Shown: positions 8,896-18,294, numbered from the stretch's first letter. The stretch is DNA of 64,000 nt from Antricoccus suffuscus (GCF_003003235.1 NZ_PVUE01000002.1:186001-250000), one strand, 5' to 3'. Notes: generated by a model not told the origin, from the letters alone. Made by a program: numbers and translations.

Positions 8896-9924
8896 GTGTG
8901 GCGCCGTACTTATCGAAAGGGGCGAGCAATCGCTAGGGAAGAACGACGACCAGACGACCCGAGTACGGCGCGGACGGTACGCGACATCGGCGAGTTCGGG
9001 CTCATCGACCGCGTAGTACGCCGTACCGCTGCACCCAACGACCGTGTGTTGGTCGGGCCAGGTGATGACTGCGCTGTGATGTCTGCGCCGGACGGCAGGG
9101 TCGTCGTGACGACCGACGTACTGGTCGAGGGACGACATTTCCGGCGGGACTGGGGAAGTGGCGAGGACACCGGCCGCCGCGCCGCCGCGGCCAACCTTGC
9201 CGACATCGTCGCGATGGGCGCCGTACCGACCGGAATCGTCGTCGGACTTGCCTGCCCGGCAGAGCTCGAGATCGCCTGGGTAGAGGCATTTTCGGACGGA
9301 CTGCGGGACGAGTGCGCGCTGGTTGGCGCTTCCGTGATCGGTGGCGACATTTCGCGTAGCGACGCGATATTCATCTCCGTGACCGCCTTCGGCGACCTGG
9401 AGGAACGCGCACCGGTGCTGCGTGGCGGCGCGGGCGTCGGGGACGTGGTCGCGCTGTGCGGCCGGACCGGATACGCGGCGGCCGGACTCGCCATACTGTC
9501 GCGTGGGTTCAGAGCCGGCAAGGCCTTCATCGACGCCTATCGACGCCCCGAACCGCCGTACGCCGAGGGGAAGTCGGCAGCGCTCGCCGGTGCGACCTCG
9601 ATGTGCGACGTCAGCGACGGACTGATTCAAGACCTCGGGCATATCGCCGCGGCGAGTGGTGTGCAGATCGATCTGCAGCGCGCCGCGTTCGACGTCCCGT
9701 CGCGGATGGTCGAGATCGGTTCGGCGCTCGGCCAAGACCCGCTCGGCTGGGTGCTCGGTGGAGGCGACGACCACGCACTGGTCGCGACGTTCCCTTCGAG
9801 CGGTTCGGTACCAGACGGCTGGCAGGTCGTCGGTACGACGCTTCGCGCCGCGGATCGAGACGACGCCCCGCCGGTCACGATCGACGGTGAGGCGCCGACC
9901 ATGGCCGGCTGGAACCACTTCTAG
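8896..9924 (+). CDS. thiL: thiamine-monophosphate kinase
   Basis: ThiL phosphorylates thiamine phosphate to thiamine diphosphate using ATP. The product has GPGDDCAVM at about 55-63, the metal-binding run RRAAAANLADIVAMGA and the SVIGGDISRSD motif. I chose the GTG at 8896, which gives 342 residues and an extension of about 25 residues before the conserved TVRDIGEFGLI. An ATG at 8779 is in frame but would overlap the divergent Lrp-type gene. No good in-frame start exists between 8896 and the conserved domain. Confidence 0.9.
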   Translation: MWRRTYRKGRAIAREERRPDDPSTARTVRDIGEFGLIDRVVRRTAAPNDRVLVGPGDDCAVMSAPDGRVVVTTDVLVEGRHFRRDWGSGEDTGRRAAAANLADIVAMGAVPTGIVVGLACPAELEIAWVEAFSDGLRDECALVGASVIGGDISRSDAIFISVTAFGDLEERAPVLRGGAGVGDVVALCGRTGYAAAGLAILSRGFRAGKAFIDAYRRPEPPYAEGKSAALAGATSMCDVSDGLIQDLGHIAAASGVQIDLQRAAFDVPSRMVEIGSALGQDPLGWVLGGGDDHALVATFPSSGSVPDGWQVVGTTLRAADRDDAPPVTIDGEAPTMAGWNHF

Positions 9925-9956
9925 CGTCGGTCCGCCGCTTCGTAACTCGCCGCCGC

Positions 9957-10025
9957 GTACAAATGTATGGTTCCGCAGCGCCGTCGGCGAGATCGTGCTG
10001 TCAACCAGCACACTTGTACCATCAA
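9957..10025. repeat. 69-bp intergenic element, copy A
   Basis: This sequence is matched without gaps by a second copy at 36167-36235; by hand count 55 of 69 bases agree. Each end has a TACA-N2-TGTA-type dyad: TACAAATGTA at 9958-9967 and CACACTTGTA at 10009-10018. The dyads start 51 bp apart in both copies. It lies between thiL and the cytidylate-kinase-like gene. It may be an operator pair, a small mobile element or a remnant. Confidence 0.6.
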
Positions 10026-10034
10026 GGTGCGCGA

Positions 10035-10065
10035 GTGACGGATCACGGGCCAATCGTGACCGATC
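10035..10065. repeat. GTGACGGATC short repeats, locus 1
   Basis: GTGACGGATC (10035-10044) and GTGACCGATC (10056-10065) recur with a 21-bp period. The same word recurs with 20- to 22-bp periods at 24921-24975 (opposite strand) and 36336-36365. All three loci are intergenic. Confidence 0.55.
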
Positions 10066-10152
10066 GCGGTCGTGGGACACGGATCGGTATCGAGATTTAG
10101 CGGGTCGTCGTTTGTGTCGACGTTTTCGGCGTTGAGATGCCATGATCGTGCC

Positions 10153-10788
10153 ATGGGCATCGTCACTATCTCGGCGTCGTACGGCACATCCAGTGCGCAG
10201 GTCGGTCCAGCGGTTGCGCGGGCCCTGCATCTACCGTTTGTGGACCGCGCAATACCGCAAGCCGTTGCGCGTGCGCTCGGCGTACCGCTGTCGGACGCCG
10301 AGGAACAGGACGGCAAGGCCGCGACCGGTATGTGGCGGCTGATCAGTTCGATCGCGATGGTTCCGGACCTGACCGGCGGCGAGCACCTGGTCTACAACAA
10401 GGTCGCCGACGAGCGCCTATTCAAAGAGAAGACCGAGCAGGTGCTTCATCAGGTCGCCGATGGGCCCGGCGGCGTGATCCTCGGACGCTGTGCGGTCCTC
10501 GTGCTCCGCGACCAGCCGGATGCGCTTCACGTGCGGTTGGATGGTCCGCTCGACAAGCGGGTGGCGTTGTTGGCCAAGCTCAAGGATCTCGATCTCGAAG
10601 AGGCGCACAAGCAGGTGGAGTCCACCGACCGTGCGCGCAAGGCCTATGCGCACTCGTTCTACAAGTGCGATCTCAACGATGCCCGCAACTACCAACTCGT
10701 CATTGACGCGACGGCGTTTCCGACCGAAGACGTCACCGACATGATCGTGCACGCGGCCAAAGCCCGCGGGATCCGTCCCGCCGACTAG
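10153..10788 (+). CDS. cytidylate-kinase-like protein
   Basis: The 211-residue product resembles the Cytidylate_kin2 family, which shares the nucleoside-monophosphate-kinase fold. It opens ITIS-like (IVTISASYGTSSAQVG) and has ILGRCAVLVL and a C-terminal IDATAFPTEDVTDMI helix. The P-loop lacks the usual GK(S/T) lysine, as is common in this family, so nucleotide kinase activity is uncertain. The ATG at 10153 is preferred over one 81 bases upstream because the fold begins right after it. It lies where some relatives carry ung. Confidence 0.78.
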   Translation: MGIVTISASYGTSSAQVGPAVARALHLPFVDRAIPQAVARALGVPLSDAEEQDGKAATGMWRLISSIAMVPDLTGGEHLVYNKVADERLFKEKTEQVLHQVADGPGGVILGRCAVLVLRDQPDALHVRLDGPLDKRVALLAKLKDLDLEEAHKQVESTDRARKAYAHSFYKCDLNDARNYQLVIDATAFPTEDVTDMIVHAAKARGIRPAD

Positions 10789-10891
10789 GCAGACCGTCCG
10801 CGTCCTTGTTACACGTTTCTCCTCCTCATCACGCCTTTTCGTGCGGGACTACGAAAGAGAAAGCCGTGACCAGGGGATTGATCGGAACGCG

Positions 10892-10920
10892 AAAAGCCGC
10901 CCCAATGGGGCGGCTTTTGT
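10892..10920. terminator. bidirectional terminator between the kinase-like gene and rpmB
   Basis: AAAAGCCGCCCC (10892-10903) and GGGGCGGCTTTT (10907-10918) form a perfect 12-bp stem with a 3-base loop. It is flanked by A- and T-runs, so it works on both strands between convergent genes. Confidence 0.93.
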
Positions 10921-10950
10921 TGCGTGTAGCCGGTAGTGCCGTGCGGGCTG

Positions 10951-11142
10951 TTAGCCCTTGACGACCTTGCCGCTCTTGATGCAGGTCGTGCATGCGTTGA
11001 GCGTCTTGTGGGTGCCACCGGCGACAACGGCGTGTACCCGCTGCACATTCGGATTCCAGCGACGGCTGGTCCGGCGATGAGAGTGCGAGACCGACTTGCC
11101 GAAACTCGGCTTCTTACCACAGACGTCGCAAACGCTAGCCAC
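10951..11142 (-). CDS. rpmB: 50S ribosomal protein L28
   Basis: L28 is a small protein of the large ribosomal subunit. The 63-residue product starts at a GTG ([11 protein letters not shown]) with AGGAG six bases upstream. It has two zinc-type pairs, CDVC near the N-terminus and CTTC near the C-terminus, and the typical [16 protein letters not shown] core. The zinc-binding C+ form matters because many actinobacteria also encode a zinc-free L28 used under zinc starvation. The transcript ends at the hairpin 30 bases downstream. Confidence 0.96.
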   Translation of the reverse strand: MASVCDVCGKKPSFGKSVSHSHRRTSRRWNPNVQRVHAVVAGGTHKTLNACTTCIKSGKVVKG

Positions 11143-11384
11143 GGGAAACTCCTGGAATATCGTGTAATGAAAAATTAGTCGGCTGCTCGGTTTGGACGAG
11201 CGCGCGACGTTCGGTGAATCTGAACGTGCATGGAACCTGTCCAAATGGGCAACCTATCTAGAGTAACCGGTGCCGACTCCGTACGTAAAGTCGGGTCCGG
11301 GTCGGGTGCGCCACATTCGGTACGTCGTACTCAACACATAAGGTAAACGATCGGCAGCGGTATCGAATGGTGAGGGAGGTTGCA

Positions 11385-13076
11385 TTGTCTGACGACGCGA
11401 CCTCGGCACCTCAGGATCCCGACCTGCGGATGGATGCCGCGACGGTACGACGCTGGTGTTCGGCGGCTGTCGACGCGCTCGGCGCGCACCGCGACGAGAT
11501 CGACCTGCTCAACGTCTTTCCGGTTCCCGACGGCGATACCGGCACCAATATGCTGCTCACGCTGCGCGCGATGACCGAGGCCCTACGTCGTGAACGGCCT
11601 ACTGACGTCGGTTCGGCGGCGGCCGTGATCGCTCGCGGCGCACTCCTCGGCGCGCGCGGCAACTCGGGAGTGATTCTGAGCCAGTTCGTGCGCGGAATGT
11701 CGGAGGTCCTCGGTGAACTCGACGAAGACGCGATTCGCACGCGACCGACCTCATTGCTCGCCGAGTCTCTCTCGCGGGGTGCCCAACTTGCCCGCAAGGC
11801 CGTGTCCGACCCGGTCGAAGGCACCATCCTGACGGTCGCCGACCGTGCCGCCGAAGGCGCCCGTGACGCAGCGGCACGCGCAACTTTGGACATGGCGGGG
11901 ATCGCGGACGTCGCTACGGCCGCTGCGGCGGCGGCTTCGGCAGCGGTGACTCAGACCCAGTTTCAGCTACCGGCGCTCACGAGAGCCAAGGTCGTCGATG
12001 CAGGCGGTCGCGGACTGTCGATCATCTTCGACGCGCTCGCGGCGGTCACTGGTGGCCAGCCTTCTGGCGGCCCCGCATGGGCGCGCAAGGCTCCAACCAC
12101 GCCGAGCGACTTCGACGAGCCTTACGCCGGCCGCCACGGTTCCGACGGGTTCGCCTATGAAGTCATCTATCTGCTCGATGCCGGGCGGACCGCAGTCGCC
12201 ACGCTCGAAGAATCACTGCGGTCTTTGGGTGACAGCGTGGTGATCGCCGAAGGCAGCGCGACTGAGGCCGACGCAAACACGCTGACCTGGCGGATCCACG
12301 TGCACGTCAACGACGTGGGAGCCGCGATCGAGGCTGGCATCCAAGCCGGCCGGCCGCATCAGATCGAGGTCACCAGGTTCGAGGATCACCGCGACGGCGG
12401 ACTGACTCCGCTGCGTGGTGTCGCGGTCGTGGCCATCGCCCCCGGAGACGCGCTTCGTTCGGCGTTCCTCGGAGAAGGTGTCACGGTCGTCGACAGCGGC
12501 CCCGCGCGCCGCCCATCGACCGCCGAGGTGCTCGCGGCGATCGAAGATACCCATGCCGCCCACGTCGTCGTACTTCCCAATGACGGCGACTGCACCGCGG
12601 TGGCCGACGCGGCCGCGAGCGAGGCGCGCACCTTTGGGCACGACGTCGCCGTTGTGCCGACCAAGTCGGTGATGCAGGGGCTGGCAGCGGTCGCCGTACA
12701 CGATGCCGAGCGCCGATTCAACGAAGATGTGATCGCGATGGCCGAGGCGGCGGCGGCGACTCGCTTCGCCGATATCGCGGTCGCCGCGCGCGAAGCGCTC
12801 ACCATGGCCGGACACTGTCACCCCGGGGATGTCATCGGCTCGATCGAAAACGACGTGGTGAAGATCGGCTCATCGGTGCTGGAGGTCGCCCTTGACCTGC
12901 TCGACCGCTTCCTCGCGACCGGGGGAGAGCTCGTGACGGTCGCCGTGAGCCCGTCGGCGCCGGACGAACTCGCCGATGACCTCAGCCGCGACATCGCGAC
13001 TCGGCATCCGGAGGTCGAGGTCAGCATCTTGGCAGGGGGACATCCGGACCACTTACTTCTACTGGGGGTGGAGTAG
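11385..13076 (+). CDS. DAK2 domain protein, fatty-acid-kinase (FakA)-like
   Basis: The N-terminal DhaL/DAK2 domain (about residues 15-210) has the ADP- and metal-binding sequence NVFPVPDGDTGTNM and ALLGARGNSGVILSQ. The C-terminal half matches the FakA-type domain ending in ILAGGHPDHLLLLGVE. FakA phosphorylates fatty acids bound to FakB partners. No FakB gene is nearby, so the substrate is inferred. The TTG at 11385 has GGGAGG six bases upstream; an ATG 18 bases earlier lacks such a site. It is followed at once by recG, as in mycobacteria. Confidence 0.88.
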   Translation: MSDDATSAPQDPDLRMDAATVRRWCSAAVDALGAHRDEIDLLNVFPVPDGDTGTNMLLTLRAMTEALRRERPTDVGSAAAVIARGALLGARGNSGVILSQFVRGMSEVLGELDEDAIRTRPTSLLAESLSRGAQLARKAVSDPVEGTILTVADRAAEGARDAAARATLDMAGIADVATAAAAAASAAVTQTQFQLPALTRAKVVDAGGRGLSIIFDALAAVTGGQPSGGPAWARKAPTTPSDFDEPYAGRHGSDGFAYEVIYLLDAGRTAVATLEESLRSLGDSVVIAEGSATEADANTLTWRIHVHVNDVGAAIEAGIQAGRPHQIEVTRFEDHRDGGLTPLRGVAVVAIAPGDALRSAFLGEGVTVVDSGPARRPSTAEVLAAIEDTHAAHVVVLPNDGDCTAVADAAASEARTFGHDVAVVPTKSVMQGLAAVAVHDAERRFNEDVIAMAEAAAATRFADIAVAAREALTMAGHCHPGDVIGSIENDVVKIGSSVLEVALDLLDRFLATGGELVTVAVSPSAPDELADDLSRDIATRHPEVEVSILAGGHPDHLLLLGVE

Positions 13077-13079
13077 CTC

Positions 13080-15314
13080 GTGATCACGCTGGACACCTCA
13101 CTCCTGGACGTTCTAGGGCTAAAGCCTGCCAAGGCATTCGAGGCGAAATTCGGGTTCGTGACCGTCAACGACCTGCTGCACCACTATCCGCGCCGCTACT
13201 ACAAACGTGGCGACCCGCGCGATTCGGGCGGGCTCGAGGTCGGTGAGCACGTCACCTTCTACACCGAGGTCGTCGCGGTGCAATGGATCGGCCCTCGGGG
13301 CGCACAGGCGCGCGGCGGCAAGGGTCCGAAGGGCCGCGCCATCATCTCGCTGGATGTTCCCACGGGGACCATCGATGCCATCTTCTGGAACCAGCCGTGG
13401 CGGGTCAAGCAGCTCGAGCCGGGTACGACGGGGTTGTTCGCCGGGGTCGTGACGTCCTTTAACGGCAAGCTGCAGCTGAGCTCGCCCGAGATCGAGATCT
13501 TTTCATCGGTAGGGCTCGCCAACACCGAAGGCGTGTCGGTCACTGATCCGCAGCGCTGGCAAGACCGCATGATGCCTATCTACCCGGCGAAACCCAAGTT
13601 CACCAGTGGGGCAATCCGCCAGTCGGTCGAGTTGGTGGTCGACGGCCTCGCCCCGATCGAGGACCCAATCGCCAACGCCGAGCTCAAGGAACTCGGCTAC
13701 GTCGATCTGGATACGGCGCTGCGCCACAAACACCTGCCGATCACCGAGAAGCAGTGGCTGGCCGCCGACGAGCGGCTGAAGTTTCAAGAGGCCCTGTCGA
13801 TCCAGCTGCTGCTGGCAAAGCGGCGGATCGAGGCTGCGAGCGCGCCGGCGATCCCGCGGCCGAGAAGCGCCAACGGCGCCGGTGCCGCATTCGACAAGGA
13901 GTTGCCGTTCGAGCGCACCGCGGGGCAGATCGAAGTCGGTGAGGAGATCGCGGACGACCTGTCGCAGTCGCATCCGATGCACCGACTACTGCAGGGGGAT
14001 GTTGGTTCCGGTAAGACACTGGTTGCGCTGCGCGCAATGCTGCAAGTCATCGACCGTGGCGGGCAAGCCGCGCTGCTCGCGCCCACCGAGGTCCTCGCCT
14101 TCCAACACGCTCGCTCGATCCGGGAGTCTCTAGGTCCCCTTGGGTCGGCCGGCGAGCTCGACAGCGTGCCCGACGCGGTCAAGATCGTGACGCTCACTGC
14201 GGGCCTTAGCACGGCGCGCCGTAAGGAGGCCATGGCACAGATCGCCTCCGGCGAGGCTGACATCGTCGTCGGCACCCATGCCCTTCTCGAACCCAAAGTG
14301 CAGTTCGCGGATCTTGGGATGGTGGTGATCGATGAGCAACATAGATTTGGCGTCGAACAGCGCGATGCCTTGCGACGTAAGGGATCTGACGGTTCGATAC
14401 CGCACACCCTGGTGATGACCGCGACCCCGATTCCGCGCACCGTTGCGATCACGATGTTCGGCGAGCTCGGTGTGTCGACCATGCGCGATATGCCGCCGGG
14501 CCGTTCGCCGATCGCCACGACCCTCGTCCCGGCCGGAGCGCGTCCGGCGTGGGTGCAGCGGGCGTGGGAGCGCGTGCGTGAGGAGGTCGCGAACGGGCAC
14601 CAGGCCTACGTCGTATGTCCGCGGATCGGCCTGGACGACGCCGATGACGTGGACGACAAGGACGCGCTCGAAGAAGATCCCGCCGCTGACGACAAGAAGC
14701 GCCGGCCCATAGCTGCACTCGAACTGGCCAAGTTGCTCAGTGAGGGAGAACTGGAAGGGCTGCGGGTAGAGGTACTGCACGGCAAGTTGGCCCCGGACGT
14801 CAAGGACCGCGTCATGAGGCGATTCGCGGACGGCGAGATCGATGTACTTGTCGCGACGACCGTCATCGAGGTCGGCGTCGACGTACCTAATGCGACGGTG
14901 ATGGTGATCATGGACGCGGAGCGCTTCGGCCTCTCGACCCTGCACCAGTTACGCGGTCGGGTCGGCCGCGGCAAGGATGCGGGTCTATGCCTGCTCATCA
15001 CGCAGGTCTCGCCGCACTCGCCGTCGGTCGAGCGGTTGAAGGCGCTGGAGAAGAGCAACGACGGATTTGAGCTGGCGCGGCTCGATCTCAAACAGCGCCG
15101 CGAGGGTGATGTGCTCGGTGTCGCCCAGTCCGGCACCCGCAACCACCTCAAACTGTTGTCGCTCGTCGACGATGAGGACGTGATCGAGAAGGCGCGCGAC
15201 TACTGCGACAGGGTGTTACACGCCGACCCGACTCTGGCGCGGCACGTCGTACTCCGCAGCGAGCTTGAGGCGCTCGAAGCCGAGGCCCGCTCGGAATACC
15301 TCGAGATGGGTTAG
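13080..15314 (+). CDS. recG: ATP-dependent DNA helicase RecG
   Basis: RecG remodels stalled replication forks and Holliday junctions. The 744-residue product has the N-terminal wedge/OB domain, then motif I GDVGSGKT at about 306, the DEQHRFGVEQR box at about 417, TATPIPRT motif III and the C-terminal motifs IEVGVDVPNA and QLRGRVGRG. An acidic insertion rich in Asp near residue 525 interrupts the helicase core. The GTG start lies three bases after the DAK2 gene stop, so the two are coupled. Confidence 0.96.
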   Translation: MITLDTSLLDVLGLKPAKAFEAKFGFVTVNDLLHHYPRRYYKRGDPRDSGGLEVGEHVTFYTEVVAVQWIGPRGAQARGGKGPKGRAIISLDVPTGTIDAIFWNQPWRVKQLEPGTTGLFAGVVTSFNGKLQLSSPEIEIFSSVGLANTEGVSVTDPQRWQDRMMPIYPAKPKFTSGAIRQSVELVVDGLAPIEDPIANAELKELGYVDLDTALRHKHLPITEKQWLAADERLKFQEALSIQLLLAKRRIEAASAPAIPRPRSANGAGAAFDKELPFERTAGQIEVGEEIADDLSQSHPMHRLLQGDVGSGKTLVALRAMLQVIDRGGQAALLAPTEVLAFQHARSIRESLGPLGSAGELDSVPDAVKIVTLTAGLSTARRKEAMAQIASGEADIVVGTHALLEPKVQFADLGMVVIDEQHRFGVEQRDALRRKGSDGSIPHTLVMTATPIPRTVAITMFGELGVSTMRDMPPGRSPIATTLVPAGARPAWVQRAWERVREEVANGHQAYVVCPRIGLDDADDVDDKDALEEDPAADDKKRRPIAALELAKLLSEGELEGLRVEVLHGKLAPDVKDRVMRRFADGEIDVLVATTVIEVGVDVPNATVMVIMDAERFGLSTLHQLRGRVGRGKDAGLCLLITQVSPHSPSVERLKALEKSNDGFELARLDLKQRREGDVLGVAQSGTRNHLKLLSLVDDEDVIEKARDYCDRVLHADPTLARHVVLRSELEALEAEARSEYLEMG

Positions 15315-15316
15315 CG

Positions 15317-15871
15317 GTGACGAGAATCGTCGCCGGCGAGTACGGCGGCCGGCTGCTCAAGGCTCCCACCGGCGCCACCACCCGGCCCACCTCCGACCGG
15401 ACTCGCGAGGCGCTGTTCGCCTCCATCGAGGCGACGCACGAGTTGACCGACGGGCCGTTTATCGACCTGTACGCCGGCAGCGGCGCCATCGGGCTGGAGG
15501 CGATCTCGCGCGGTGCGCCGACGGCGTACTTCGTCGAACGCCATCCGCAGGCGGCCGCGGTCATCCGCGCCAACGTCGCGACGCTGCGCGCGCAGGACCG
15601 CTGCACCGTCCTCCAGCAACCGGCCGACCGAGCGTGTCAGGCGGGTGCCGTCGACGCGCAGACCGTCTTCATTGACCCGCCGTACGACGTGCGGACCCCC
15701 GAGCTGGCGGATCTGCTGCGGACCCTGCTCGACGAAGGACTGTGTCGCCCGGACGCCCTGGTTGTCGTCGAGCGCGCGCACCGCGACCGGTGGGAATGGC
15801 CGGGTGGGGTTGAGCCGCTGCGCGACCGGCGGTACGGCGCCGCGCACCTTTGGTACGGTCTCGCATTGTGA
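15317..15871 (+). CDS. rsmD: 16S rRNA (guanine(966)-N(2))-methyltransferase
   Basis: RsmD methylates the 16S rRNA base equivalent to E. coli G966 during 30S assembly, using S-adenosylmethionine. The 184-residue product carries the SAM-binding motif DLYAGSGAIGLEA (50-62) and the catalytic DPPY (120-123). The GTG start lies two bases after recG. The stop overlaps the coaD start as GTGA, giving a recG-rsmD-coaD operon. Confidence 0.95.
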   Translation: MTRIVAGEYGGRLLKAPTGATTRPTSDRTREALFASIEATHELTDGPFIDLYAGSGAIGLEAISRGAPTAYFVERHPQAAAVIRANVATLRAQDRCTVLQQPADRACQAGAVDAQTVFIDPPYDVRTPELADLLRTLLDEGLCRPDALVVVERAHRDRWEWPGGVEPLRDRRYGAAHLWYGLAL

Positions 15872-16395
15872 GCACCCAACAGAACCCCATCACCGTCACC
15901 AACATCACGCGACGGGTCGCGTGTCCGGGCTCGTTCGATCCGCTGACAAACGGGCATCTCGACATCTTCACGCGCGCTAGCGAGGTCTTCGACGAGGTCT
16001 ACGCGTTGGTCACGGTCAACCCGTCGAAGAAGACGATGTTCAGCCTTGAGGAGCGGATGAAGCTCATCCAGGAGTCGACCGCGCATCTGCCCAACGTCCG
16101 AGTTGACTCCATCTCCAGCCTGCTGGTCGACTACTGCCGCGCCAACGACATCAAGGCCATCTGTAAGGGGCTGCGCGTCGCCACCGATTTCGACTACGAA
16201 ATTCAGATGGCGCAGATGAATCACAAAATTGCCGGCGTCGAAACGCTGTTTCTAGCGGCAAATCCGCAGCATAGTTACCTATCCTCGAGTCTGATAAAGG
16301 AAGTTGCGAAGTACGGCGGAGACGTGAAGGACATGCTCCCCGCGCCGGCGTACGCCGCACTGATGACTCGCCTTGCCGAGCAGTCCGCACCATAG
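15868..16395 (+). CDS. coaD: pantetheine-phosphate adenylyltransferase
   Basis: CoaD transfers AMP from ATP to 4'-phosphopantetheine, the penultimate step of coenzyme A synthesis. The nucleotidyltransferase motif GSFDPLTNGH (21-30) and the C-terminal SSSLIKEVA are present. The GTG overlapping the rsmD stop gives 175 residues, a little longer than the usual 160, so a later start remains possible. Confidence 0.95.
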   Translation: MSTQQNPITVTNITRRVACPGSFDPLTNGHLDIFTRASEVFDEVYALVTVNPSKKTMFSLEERMKLIQESTAHLPNVRVDSISSLLVDYCRANDIKAICKGLRVATDFDYEIQMAQMNHKIAGVETLFLAANPQHSYLSSSLIKEVAKYGGDVKDMLPAPAYAALMTRLAEQSAP

Positions 16396-16450
16396 CGCGG
16401 TCGCGCGGCAGGGCCGATAACTGGCCCGACGTACACGAAGGAACCTTAGG

Positions 16451-17107
16451 ATGAACCGCGTATTTGAGATCCTCGACGAAATCATTGAGGCGGTGGAGGC
16501 CGCCAAAGGCGTGCCCATGTCCTCGTCGGCGATCTTGAACAGGCCGGCACTGCTTGACTTGCTCGACGACCTGCGGGACGCGTTCCCGACCGCCGTCGAG
16601 GACGCGCGCGAGATTCTTGAGCAGCGCGACGACATCATCGAGTCGGCGCGTCAAGAGGCCGAGCGCGTTCACGAGGTGAGTACGTCGGAGGCCGACCGCG
16701 TCGTCAACGAGGCCAGGCAGCATGCCGATCATTCGGTCGCCACCGCCAACAACGAGGCTGACCGAGTCGTCAACGCGGCGCACGCCGAGGCCACCGCGTT
16801 GACGGAGAAGGCTAACGCCGACGCCGATCGCGCGATCGCGAACAGTCACGCTGAGCACGAGAGGCTCGTCAGCGAACACGAGGTGCACGCCTCTGCGCTG
16901 CGCAGCGCAGAGCAGATTGAGGCCACCGCCAACGACCGGGCGCGCGCGCTGCGCGCCGACGCCGACAAGTACGTCGACGACAGCCTGACCTCGCTTGCCA
17001 CCACACTGCAAAAGCTTGGCAAGACCGTCGATCATGGCCGCGAAGCGCTCCGCGAGCGCCGCGGTAGCGACACCGGTTACGAAGCGGTATTCGACCAGAA
17101 CGGCTGA
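16451..17107 (+). CDS. sepIVA: DivIVA/SepIVA-like coiled-coil septal protein
   Basis: The 218-residue product starts MNRVFEILDEIIEAVEAAKGVPMS, the typical N-terminus of the mycobacterial SepIVA family, which acts in septation and cell-envelope growth. Residues about 55-200 form a long charged coiled coil with repeated EADRVVN and ADADRA units. There is no membrane segment. The location after coaD and before the DUF177-rpmF pair matches the mycobacterial gene. The symbol is given by synteny and overall resemblance. Confidence 0.85.
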   Translation: MNRVFEILDEIIEAVEAAKGVPMSSSAILNRPALLDLLDDLRDAFPTAVEDAREILEQRDDIIESARQEAERVHEVSTSEADRVVNEARQHADHSVATANNEADRVVNAAHAEATALTEKANADADRAIANSHAEHERLVSEHEVHASALRSAEQIEATANDRARALRADADKYVDDSLTSLATTLQKLGKTVDHGREALRERRGSDTGYEAVFDQNG

Positions 17108-17270
17108 GCGGCGCGGTCGGCGAATGGTGAGCCACGCGACGTCGCCTCGAGTACGCGGATACTAGCGGTACGGCCTCTCGAGCAGGTAGTCTTAACGGTC
17201 GGCCCGGGCAACTGGGCCACTCGCTGAGCAGGCCGTTCGCGAGGATAATTTTGCCCAACGCATCGGTGAT

Positions 17271-17918
17271 ATGACTACTAATCGCAGAGAACACCACGGC
17301 TCGTCCGCGCCCGGACGTGCCGCAGGTGCCCCCGCGAGGCACAGTCACAAGTACCCGCCGTCCGGACCGCTGGTCATCGATATCAGAGACCTGGGCCGGC
17401 AGCCGGGTGCCGGGCGAGATGTCGTCACGCAGGTTCCGGCGCCGGCGGACCTCGGCCTTGAGTTGATCAAGATCCCGCAGGACTCGACGCTCGAGCTCGA
17501 TCTGCGGGTCGAGTCGGTCGCTGAGGGAGTGCTGGTCACCGGCACCGTGCGCGGCACGGCGGTGGCCGAATGCGGTCGTTGTCTGACCGCGACAACTGAA
17601 GATGTGCAGGTGAATCTCACCGAGCTTTTTGCCTACCCGGGCACCAAGACCGACGAGACCACCGAAGAGGACGAGGTCAACCGACTGGTCGATGACCGGG
17701 CCGACCTCGAGGCAGTGATCCGCAATGAGATCGTCACCGAACTGCCGCTGACACCGCTGTGCAAACCAGACTGTCAAGGATTATGCGCCGGATGCGGCGA
17801 ACGGCTCGAGGATCTGCCGGAGGATCACGCGCACGAGCTGATCGACCCGCGCTGGGCCGCGTTGCGCGAGAAGTTCAGTGGCGCCGAACCCGGCGGCGAC
17901 GATCACGACGACTCGTGA
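17271..17918 (+). CDS. YceD/DUF177 family protein
   Basis: This family is nearly always encoded just before rpmF. In E. coli and plants its members affect 23S rRNA maturation. The 215-residue protein has two cysteine clusters, CGRC (101 and 104) and CKPDCQGLCAGCG (164, 168, 172, 175), likely a metal site, and an acidic C-terminus. rpmF begins 158 bases downstream. The first 30 residues are low-complexity, so a later start is possible. Confidence 0.9.
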   Translation: MTTNRREHHGSSAPGRAAGAPARHSHKYPPSGPLVIDIRDLGRQPGAGRDVVTQVPAPADLGLELIKIPQDSTLELDLRVESVAEGVLVTGTVRGTAVAECGRCLTATTEDVQVNLTELFAYPGTKTDETTEEDEVNRLVDDRADLEAVIRNEIVTELPLTPLCKPDCQGLCAGCGERLEDLPEDHAHELIDPRWAALREKFSGAEPGGDDHDDS

Positions 17919-18076
17919 GAGCGGAATAACTCGATCAGGTTGCTGTTCGTGATCGAGCAGCAAGTAAGATCATTCGTCGGTCTTTGATGAGCGTCGATTG
18001 AGCATCACCGAAGCTTTACCAGAAACGCAGCACCGAGATACCGCACGCACTGTGCGGCATAACTGAGGAGAATCTA

Positions 18077-18256
18077 ATGGCCGTCCCCAAGCGGAAGAAG
18101 TCGCGCTCGAACACCCGGGCACGTCGTTCGCAGTGGAAGACGACGCCCACCGCGCTGACCACCTGCACTAACCGTGCGTGCGGCGCGCCCGTCCGCCCGC
18201 ACACCGCGTGCGGCGCATGTGGCCAGTACGACGGACGTCAGGTCCTCGAGGTCTGA
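18077..18256 (+). CDS. rpmF: 50S ribosomal protein L32
   Basis: This 59-residue protein, [20 protein letters not shown] onward, is a typical L32 of the large subunit. It carries a zinc ribbon (Cys in CTNRAC, then CGACG). It starts at an ATG with GAGGAG six bases upstream and ends at the TGA at 18254-18256. The yceD-rpmF-rnc order supports the call. Confidence 0.96.
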   Translation: MAVPKRKKSRSNTRARRSQWKTTPTALTTCTNRACGAPVRPHTACGACGQYDGRQVLEV

Positions 18257-18294
18257 CCTTCCGGCACACCGGTTATGACGGGGCGCCGACAACG

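Noticed and set aside
8785-10230. 481-codon open frame on the minus strand opposite thiL
   Set aside because: Arg-rich, low-complexity product; thiL on the plus strand has all family motifs.
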